Assembly (NCBI RefSeq): GCF_029760855.1
Contig: NZ_SOSI01000005.1
Location: 1 to 64,000 of the forward strand
Length of the DNA stretch: 64,000 nucleotides
Source of the DNA: Erythrobacter litoralis
Lineage (GTDB): Bacteria; Pseudomonadota; Alphaproteobacteria; Sphingomonadales; Sphingomonadaceae
Direction: 5' to 3'
Made by a program: the position numbers and the translations under genes. Of this stretch, positions 57,895-64,000 are shown one piece after another. The notes below the pieces were generated by a model, which saw only the letters and a list, made by a program, of their open reading frames with translations, did not search any database and was not told where the DNA came from. Each line of letters begins with the position of its first letter. The stretch's first letter is position 1.

Positions 57895-59069
57895 CCCAAC
57901 ATCCCCACAAACTTCTCGAACAAGTAGAAGCTGTCCTGCGGCCCCGGGCTAGCCTCCGGGTGATACTGCACCCCGAACGCCCGCTTGCCCCTGATCGAAA
58001 TCCCGCAATTCGTACCGTCGAACAGCGAGACGTGTGTCTGCTCGACGCCCTCTGGCAAGGTTTCGCCGTCCACTGCGAAGCCGTGGTTCATCGAAGTGAT
58101 CTCCACCAGCCCTTCGCTTTCACCCCAGCCCCCGCCGACGCGCTGAACCGGATGATTGGCGCCGCGGTGGCCCTGGAACATCTTGGCTGTCTTCGCCCCC
58201 GCCGCGAGGCCGAGCATCTGGTGGCCGAGACAGATGCCAAACAGCGGCACGTCGCGCTCCAGCAGGCCCTTGATGACCGGGACTGCGTATTCACCCGTCG
58301 CCGCGGGATCGCCCGGGCCGTTGGAGAGGAACACGCCGTCGGGCTTCAGCCGCATGATCTCGTCCAGCGAACTGCGCGCCGGGACGACCGTCACCCGCGC
58401 ACCGGCGCGGGCGAGATTGCGGAAGATATTGTCCTTCGCACCGTAATCGATGGCGACGACGTGCGGCTTCTCGTTGCGATGCTCGCCATAGCCGTGGCCG
58501 AGCTGCCAGTGACCGCCGCGCCAGTCTTCCAGCACGCCGCGCGTGACCTGCGGCACAAGATCGAGCCCTTCCAACCCGCTCCACTTCGCAGCCTGCCGGG
58601 CAAGATCGTCGAGATCGAACGCGCCGCGCGGGCTATGCGCGATCACCGCGTTGGGCGCCCCGCCCTTGCGGATCATCCGAGTGAGCGCACGGGTATCGAC
58701 GCCCGACAGGCCGATCTTGCCGTTGGCGGCGCACCAGTCGACGAATTCCTGCTGCGCGCGGAAATTGGAATGCGGGGTCACCTCCTGCCGCACGATGCAA
58801 CCCACCGCGCCGAGGCCGCGGCTTTCGTGGTCTTCCTCGTTCGCGCCGACATTACCGATATGAGGAAAGGTGAAGGTAACGATCTGGCTGTCGTAGCTGG
58901 GGTCGGTCAGCACTTCCTGATAGCCGGTCATCGCGGTGTTGAAGCACACCTCGCCCACCGCGCTGCCGACCTTGCCGAAGCCCCTGCCCCAGACCACGCT
59001 GCCATCGGCGAAGACGAGGACGCCGGTCGCATCGGAAGGTTGCGCGTGCGAAGATGCGGACAGGGCCAT
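57891..59069 (-). CDS. carA: Carbamoyl-phosphate synthase small subunit
   Basis: Glutamine amidotransferase subunit that feeds ammonia to CarB. The 392-residue protein has the CarA N-terminal domain (GEVCFNTAMTGYQEVLTDPSY) and a class I GATase with Cys280 in FGICLGHQMLGLA and a His in MNHGFAVD. The ATG at 59069 is chosen by family; an upstream start at 59102 is less likely. Divergent from yqeY. Confidence 0.96.
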   Translation of the reverse strand: MALSASSHAQPSDATGVLVFADGSVVWGRGFGKVGSAVGEVCFNTAMTGYQEVLTDPSYDSQIVTFTFPHIGNVGANEEDHESRGLGAVGCIVRQEVTPHSNFRAQQEFVDWCAANGKIGLSGVDTRALTRMIRKGGAPNAVIAHSPRGAFDLDDLARQAAKWSGLEGLDLVPQVTRGVLEDWRGGHWQLGHGYGEHRNEKPHVVAIDYGAKDNIFRNLARAGARVTVVPARSSLDEIMRLKPDGVFLSNGPGDPAATGEYAVPVIKGLLERDVPLFGICLGHQMLGLAAGAKTAKMFQGHRGANHPVQRVGGGWGESEGLVEITSMNHGFAVDGETLPEGVEQTHVSLFDGTNCGISIRGKRAFGVQYHPEASPGPQDSFYLFEKFVGMLG

Positions 59070-59224
59070 GGGGGCGCTCCGTTGGAGAGGGGTTACCGGC
59101 AATGTTTGCTAAGACCCAGCCGCTAGAGACGTGTGCGATTCCCGTCAACCGGAACGCTTGGCTTTGTGCTCGGTGCGCTTATGTGAGCGTCGAAATCGTC
59201 CACACCTATTATCGAAGAGGCCCG
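59070..59224. other. Divergent control region carA/yqeY
   Basis: 155 bases between divergent genes. It must hold both promoters. GGAAC occurs at about 59151 but without a CGTT at 16 or 17 bases, so it is not an EcfG site. I cannot assign boxes confidently. Confidence 0.3.
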
Positions 59225-59677
59225 ATGCTGAGGGATACCATCAAGTCCGAAACCGTCACCGCCATGAAAGCAGGCGACAAGGAGCGCACCGCCGCGCTCC
59301 GACTGATCGGCGCGAAGATCAAGGATCGCGACATCGAATTGCGCACGGCAGATACGAAGCCCGACGACGAGGCAATGGTGCAGGACGTACTCCTGAAAAT
59401 GGCCAAGCAGCGCCGCGAATCAATCGAGATGTACGAGGATGGCGGTCGGCAGGAACTGGCCGACAAGGAAAAGGCCGAACTCGCGGTGATCGAGGAATTT
59501 CTTCCCAAGCAGATGAGCGAGGACGAGACCCGCGCGGCGATCGCGCAGATCAAGACTGACCTCGGCGCCGATGGGATGAAGGACATGGGCCGCGTGATGG
59601 CCGAGCTGAAAAGCCGCCACGGTGCCACGCTCGACATGAGCAAGACGAGCGGGCTGGTGAAAGAATCGCTGTCGTGA
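59225..59677 (+). CDS. GatB/YqeY domain protein
   Basis: A 150-residue stand-alone YqeY protein, related to the tRNA-binding tail of GatB. Typical parts are MLRDTIKSETVTAMKAGDK, TAALRLIGAKIKDRDIE, VIEEFLPKQMSEDE and DMGRVMAELKSRHG. Its exact job is unknown. It commonly precedes dnaG and rpoD, as here. The stop overlaps the next gene (GTGA). Confidence 0.92.
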   Translation: MLRDTIKSETVTAMKAGDKERTAALRLIGAKIKDRDIELRTADTKPDDEAMVQDVLLKMAKQRRESIEMYEDGGRQELADKEKAELAVIEEFLPKQMSEDETRAAIAQIKTDLGADGMKDMGRVMAELKSRHGATLDMSKTSGLVKESLS

Positions 59678-60357
59678 AGCCTGTCGCTCTCCTCTTTGCG
59701 CTAGTCTTTTTCGTCGCAGCCTGCGGCGGTTCGGAGCCCGAGCCAGCGCCCACGCCGACCCCAACTGTCGCCCAACCGCGCACTCTCGTCGCCGCCGATC
59801 TCGACCTGTCGACGCTGGGCGCGAAGATCGTCGGGCCGGAAGGGTCGGAGGTCGAGACTTTGCTGGCCGATGCCGGCGGGCAGATCGGCACGATGACAAG
59901 CTACGTCGCCTGCCCCGAAGGCACGAGCGAGTGCAATCCCGCCACGCTGCCCGATGGCACGCTTTACACCTACGTCCACAGGATCACCCTGACCGAACAA
60001 CCCGATGCCCAGCCTACGAGCGGGCCGGCGGCCATCGAAGCACCGCCCACTCTGTTTCGGACAACCGAGCCGGTCAGCGGGTTCGACGGCGCGATCGGCT
60101 ATCGGCGCGCCGAAGCCGAAGCCGCGCTGGGCGCATCCGATGCGATTTCGGTCAGCGTGGAAGCCGGACGGCTGACTTGGCGGGTGACCCAAGGGACGTG
60201 GAAACCCGACTCGACGATCACCTTCTGGTGGCGCTCCACCGTTCCGCCGCAAAGTCCGGCCGAGAATTACCTGTTCGAGATCGACGGCAATCAGGTCGGC
60301 GCGACCGGACCCTTCCCGCCGCTCGAAAAAGCGGGGGCGGCGCGGTCCGCAAGCTAG
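59674..60357 (+). CDS. Lipoprotein, unknown function
   Basis: A 227-residue predicted lipoprotein: FVAAC lipobox with Cys17, then a Pro/Thr linker. The mature part has no domain I recognise, but contains a Cys pair in VACPEGTSEC and a Trp-rich stretch LTWRVTQGTWKPDSTITFWW. GTG start overlaps the yqeY stop by 4 bases. It sits inside the yqeY-dnaG-rpoD block, where sphingomonads often have an extra gene. Confidence 0.72.
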   Translation: MKPVALLFALVFFVAACGGSEPEPAPTPTPTVAQPRTLVAADLDLSTLGAKIVGPEGSEVETLLADAGGQIGTMTSYVACPEGTSECNPATLPDGTLYTYVHRITLTEQPDAQPTSGPAAIEAPPTLFRTTEPVSGFDGAIGYRRAEAEAALGASDAISVSVEAGRLTWRVTQGTWKPDSTITFWWRSTVPPQSPAENYLFEIDGNQVGATGPFPPLEKAGAARSAS

Positions 60358-60389
60358 CCGTGGCGATGCCCTCGCGGTAAGGCGGCGAC

Positions 60390-62282
60390 ATGGCTCTCAC
60401 CCCGCAATGGCTCGACGAACTGCGGATGCGTACGACGCTTTCCGCGGTCGTCGGGCGCAGCGTGCGGCTGACCAAGGCGGGGCGCGAGTTCAAGGCGTGC
60501 TGCCCCTTCCATCAGGAGAACACGCCGAGCTTCTACGTCAACGACGAAAAAGGCTTCTACCACTGCTTCGGCTGCGAAGCGCATGGCGACGCGATTCGCT
60601 GGCTGACGGACCAGCGCGGAATGCCGTTCATGGATGCCGTGAAAGAGCTTGCGGCGGAAGCCGGAATGGAGGTTCCCGCCCCCGACCCCCAAGCCGCCCG
60701 CCGCGCCGAGAAACGCGCGAGCCTGCACGATGTGACGGCGGCGGCGCAGGATTGGTTCATGGAAAAGCTCCGGAGTAGGGATGGCGCGCGGGCACGCGAG
60801 TACTTGGCGGGGCGCGGTTTTTCCGATGCGACGATGCGCGAATTCGGCTTCGGCTACGCGCCGGACAGCAAGCAGGCGATGCAGCGCGATCTTTCGCGCT
60901 TCGACGAAGCGATGCTGGTCGAAAGTGGCATGCGGATCGAGACGGACGACGGCACGCACTACGATCGTTTTCGCGACCGGTTGATGCTTCCGATCCACGA
61001 CCAGCGCGGCCGAGTGATCGCCTTCGGGGGCCGTATCTTGGCGGACCGGCAGGGCGTGGCGAAGTATCTCAATTCGCCCGACACGCCGCTGTTCGACAAG
61101 GGTCGCACGCTCTACAATCTGCACCGCGCCGCCCCGGCGGCAAGAGCGGCGAACAGGCTTATCGTGGTCGAAGGCTATATGGACGCGGTCGCCCTCGCCG
61201 ATGCCGGTATCCGCGAAGTGGTCGCCCCGCTCGGCACCGCGCTGACGGAAGCGCAGATCGAGCTCTTGTGGCGGCAGGTAGAGCGCCCGATCCTGTGTTT
61301 CGACGGCGACAATGCCGGCCAGCGCGCCGCGATGCGGGCGATTTCCCGTGCCCTCCCCCTCCTTCGCCCATCGCATTCGCTTGCCATCGTCCGCCTGCCC
61401 GCCGGCCTCGATCCCGACGATCTCGTGAAGCAGAAAGGCGTCGGCGCGCTGGAGGCATTGCTGGAAAAGCCCGACAGCTTGCTCAATGCCTTGTGGACGT
61501 TCGAGAAGAACAGAGCGCCTCTTGATTCGCCCGAAGCGAAGGCGGGGCTGAAAGCGCGGTTGCTCGAGCATATCGAGGCAGTGCAGCACCCCGATATTCG
61601 CTCGCTCTACAAGCGCGAATTGCTGGAGCGATTCTCTTCCTTCGCCTTCCCGCCCCGCCCCCCACGCGATTTCTCGAAGCCAGGAAAGCCGCCGTTCGGC
61701 CGGTTCGAGGCGAAGTCCCGGTCCGTCGATCCCAGAACGCGCGACCGCATCAAAGCGGCCATGGCTGGCGGTGCACGAGACGCTCTGCTTGCCGGAGTGA
61801 TCGCAGGGTTTCTCCGCTTTCCCGAGCAGATCGCCGCGCATGAATCAGCCCTCTCGGCATTCGCGGCGAGAGACCCCAAGGCGGGTCCTGCAATAGATTC
61901 TCTCTTGATCGCCGCCGAAACGCTTGATTTGCAGGGGCATTTGCCCATATCGCCAAATGAAGGCCTGCCTGCCCTGCCGGAAACATCGTTTTTCGCCTTC
62001 CTCGATGAAGGCACCGACCCGGACGAAGCGCGCGAGGAACTGGCCGAAGCCGTATCGCTGCTGGTCGAAAGGCCGGCACTCGAGGCCGCGCTCGCCCAAG
62101 CGACAGCGCGGTTCGAGACCGATCCGGAGGGAGCGTTTGCAGAACAGCAGCGTTTACTCCGGAAGAAGCTCGAATTCGAAACGCGACTCGGCCAGATGGC
62201 AAGCCGCAGGGCCGCAACGAAGGCCAGACAGAACAGCGCCGCGCAGGGGATTGGGCCTGCGGACGGCATGAACATGGATTGA
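60390..62282 (+). CDS. dnaG: DNA primase
   Basis: Synthesises RNA primers for replication. The 630-residue protein has the CHC2 zinc finger (Cys38, His41, Cys59, Cys62 in ACCPFHQE and YHCFGC), the RNA polymerase core with TOPRIM motif [15 protein letters not shown] near residues 256-270, and a helicase-binding C-terminal domain. It is followed after 8 bases by rpoD, as in the macromolecular synthesis operon. Confidence 0.96.
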   Translation: MALTPQWLDELRMRTTLSAVVGRSVRLTKAGREFKACCPFHQENTPSFYVNDEKGFYHCFGCEAHGDAIRWLTDQRGMPFMDAVKELAAEAGMEVPAPDPQAARRAEKRASLHDVTAAAQDWFMEKLRSRDGARAREYLAGRGFSDATMREFGFGYAPDSKQAMQRDLSRFDEAMLVESGMRIETDDGTHYDRFRDRLMLPIHDQRGRVIAFGGRILADRQGVAKYLNSPDTPLFDKGRTLYNLHRAAPAARAANRLIVVEGYMDAVALADAGIREVVAPLGTALTEAQIELLWRQVERPILCFDGDNAGQRAAMRAISRALPLLRPSHSLAIVRLPAGLDPDDLVKQKGVGALEALLEKPDSLLNALWTFEKNRAPLDSPEAKAGLKARLLEHIEAVQHPDIRSLYKRELLERFSSFAFPPRPPRDFSKPGKPPFGRFEAKSRSVDPRTRDRIKAAMAGGARDALLAGVIAGFLRFPEQIAAHESALSAFAARDPKAGPAIDSLLIAAETLDLQGHLPISPNEGLPALPETSFFAFLDEGTDPDEAREELAEAVSLLVERPALEAALAQATARFETDPEGAFAEQQRLLRKKLEFETRLGQMASRRAATKARQNSAAQGIGPADGMNMD

Positions 62283-62290
62283 TTGGGTTT

Positions 62291-64000
62291 ATGGCGACGA
62301 AAACCAAGCCGAGCGAAAAGGACGATGCACCGCTCATCGACCTCAACGAGGCATCGATCAAGAAACTGATCACGAAGGCGAAGAAGAAGGGCTACGTCAC
62401 CTATGACGAGCTCAACGAAGCGCTGCCGCAAGGCGAGATGAGTTCGGACCAGATCGAGGATATCCAGTCCGCTCTATCCGAAATGGGTGTCCAGATCGTC
62501 GAGACCGACGAGGATGCGGAGCCCGAGGAAGAAGTCGAGGAAATCGCGCCTGCTGCCGATGCGGCCGAGAAGAAGGATGCGAAGAAGCCCGTCGCGGCAA
62601 CTAAGAAGCTCGCGGCCGGCGAGCGGACGGACGATCCCGTTCGCATGTATCTGCGCGAAATGGGCGCGGTCGAACTGCTCAGCCGCGAAGGCGAAATCGC
62701 CATCGCCAAGCGGATCGAGGCTGGCCGCGATATGATGATCATTGGTTTGTGCCAAAGCCCGATCACGTTCCACGCGATTATTCACTGGTCGGAAGCGCTG
62801 AACTCCGAAGAGATGCAGCTGCGCGAGATCCTTGATCTCGATGCGATGCTGTCCAAGGAGCCGCCCGCCGATAAAATGACGGACGACGCGGAAGACGATG
62901 ACGACGACGGCGAGATTTCGGAAGAAACAGCCGGTCCTTCAATTCGCGACGACGAGGACGACAGCGAGGAAACTTCGGAGGACGAAGACGACGAAGAAGG
63001 CTCCTCAAAGAGCAGTGACGATGATGAGGACGAGGACAACACCATGTCCCTCGCCCAGATGGAAGCCGCGCTGAAGCCCGACGCCATCGAACGCTTCGCC
63101 CGGATCACTGATCTGTTCGGCAAGTTCGAAAAGTTGCAGGCCGAGCGTGTCGATATCATGGGCCGCGGTGATGCCTTCCCGGCCGCCAAGGAAAAGAAGT
63201 ACGAGGCGCTAAGCGAACAGCTTACCGCCGAAGTGGAGAGCGTGCAGTTCCATGCGACCAAGATCGAATTTCTGGTCGACAACCTCTACGCCTTCAATCG
63301 CCGGCTGACCGCACTCGGTGGCCAGATGCTGCGCCTCGCCGAGCGGCACAAGGTGAAGCGGATCGACTTCCTCGATGCCTATATCGGTAACGAGCTCGAC
63401 GATAACTGGATGGGCGACCGTCCGAAAAAGGACAAGAAGTGGGCTGCCTTCGCCGAGAAGGAAGCCGACGCGATCGATCGTATCCGTACCGAGATTTCGG
63501 ATATCGCCAGCCAGACCGGTATGGCGCTGCCCGAATTCCGCCGGATCGTGAACATGGTGCAGAAGGGTGAGCGCGAGGCGCGTATCGCCAAGAAGGAAAT
63601 GGTCGAGGCGAACCTGCGGCTCGTCATTTCCATCGCTAAAAAGTACACCAATCGCGGTCTGCAATTCCTCGACCTCATTCAAGAAGGTAATATCGGCCTG
63701 ATGAAGGCGGTCGATAAGTTCGAATACCGCCGCGGTTACAAGTTCAGCACCTACGCAACCTGGTGGATCCGGCAAGCGATCACCCGTTCGATCGCGGACC
63801 AGGCGCGCACGATCCGTATCCCGGTCCACATGATCGAGACGATCAACAAGTTGGTGCGCTGCAGCCGCCAGTTCCTGCACGATCAGGGCCGAGAGCCGAC
63901 ACCCGAAGAGATGGCGGAAAAGCTTTCAATGCCACTCGAGAAAGTGCGCAAGGTGATGAAGATCGCCAAGGAACCGATCAGCCTCGAAACGCCGATCGGC
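62291..64000 (+). CDS. rpoD: RNA polymerase sigma-70 factor RpoD (5' part, cut by window edge)
   Basis: Housekeeping sigma factor; 570 codons are present and the frame is open at the right edge. Region 1.1 lies at about 13-75, region 1.2 at about 115-150 ([22 protein letters not shown]). A non-conserved region follows with a long acidic run of Asp, Glu and Ser (about 190-255). Region 2 includes [38 protein letters not shown] and the -10 recognition [16 protein letters not shown]. Region 3 begins before the edge; the C-terminal region 4 is outside. Confidence 0.97.
   Translation, partial: MATKTKPSEKDDAPLIDLNEASIKKLITKAKKKGYVTYDELNEALPQGEMSSDQIEDIQSALSEMGVQIVETDEDAEPEEEVEEIAPAADAAEKKDAKKPVAATKKLAAGERTDDPVRMYLREMGAVELLSREGEIAIAKRIEAGRDMMIIGLCQSPITFHAIIHWSEALNSEEMQLREILDLDAMLSKEPPADKMTDDAEDDDDDGEISEETAGPSIRDDEDDSEETSEDEDDEEGSSKSSDDDEDEDNTMSLAQMEAALKPDAIERFARITDLFGKFEKLQAERVDIMGRGDAFPAAKEKKYEALSEQLTAEVESVQFHATKIEFLVDNLYAFNRRLTALGGQMLRLAERHKVKRIDFLDAYIGNELDDNWMGDRPKKDKKWAAFAEKEADAIDRIRTEISDIASQTGMALPEFRRIVNMVQKGEREARIAKKEMVEANLRLVISIAKKYTNRGLQFLDLIQEGNIGLMKAVDKFEYRRGYKFSTYATWWIRQAITRSIADQARTIRIPVHMIETINKLVRCSRQFLHDQGREPTPEEMAEKLSMPLEKVRKVMKIAKEPISLETPIG

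Noticed and set aside
59151-59180. EcfG promoter upstream of yqeY
   Set aside because: GGAAC is present but no CGTT occurs 16 or 17 bases later.

Overview
The window is ordinary chromosome of a GC-rich alphaproteobacterium. The gene content and order point to Sphingomonadales, most likely Erythrobacteraceae: rsmI-yraN-gshB beside a LppC-type lipoprotein, glyQ-glyS-ppdK, rplY/pth/ychF, carA/carB/greA, a RibBX-type riboflavin protein, EcfG-type stress promoters and a yqeY-dnaG-rpoD block. This assignment rests on recognised families and gene order, not on a marker-gene tree. I see no insertion sequence, prophage, CRISPR array or rRNA. Nearly all DNA is coding and no gene looks broken; only rpoD is cut, by the right edge.

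Layout. 0.1-3.5 kb: gshB, yraN and rsmI leftward, and a LppC-like lipoprotein rightward. 3.5-5.9 kb: parE and a small membrane protein. 5.9-12 kb: an alpha/beta-hydrolase-OsmC fusion, a MoxR ATPase and its VWA partner separated by an inverted soluble chemotaxis receptor, a DUF817 membrane protein and a small secreted protein. 12-18.3 kb: NamZ-like hydrolase and DOMON-like protein, tyrS, PilZ, an MFS exporter, cysK and a calcium-repeat secreted protein. 18.4-23 kb: acyl-CoA dehydrogenase with a MerR regulator, hisI, comF and an NDUFAF5-like methyltransferase. 23-29 kb: ppdK, glyS, glyQ. 29-38.7 kb: two TraB/GumN proteins, rplY, a Tat-signal SDR, pth, a CPBP protease, ychF, a nucleotide pyrophosphatase-like lipoprotein, DUF1206, MaoC and two small proteins. 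38.7-46.5 kb: mutL, then the elongasome operon mreB-mreC-mreD-mrdA-rodA. 46.5-50.7 kb: tRNA-Lys, a beta-helix protein, ribBX, ribH and eno. 50.7-53.6 kb: a stress-type envelope operon, DUF4170 and a GNAT acetyltransferase. 53.6-59.1 kb: greA, carB, a small secreted protein and carA. 59.2-64 kb: yqeY, a lipoprotein, dnaG and rpoD.

How the genes work together. The mre-mrdA-rodA cluster builds the rod-shaped wall. carA-carB supplies carbamoyl phosphate with greA downstream. ribBX-ribH covers two riboflavin steps. yqeY-dnaG-rpoD is the macromolecular synthesis block. The most interesting regulatory signals are: (i) a RibBX protein with an N-terminal helix-turn-helix, preceded by two CACA-N6-TGTG palindromes, one of them inside a probable leaderless promoter, which suggests an enzyme that represses its own gene; (ii) GGAAC-N16/17-CGTT promoters of the alphaproteobacterial general stress sigma factor in front of the envelope operon and DUF1206; (iii) a MerR operator whose 12-base core recurs upstream of moxR; (iv) an undescribed secreted-protein gene translationally interlocked between carA and carB; and (v) a GNAT gene that seems to start at CTG.
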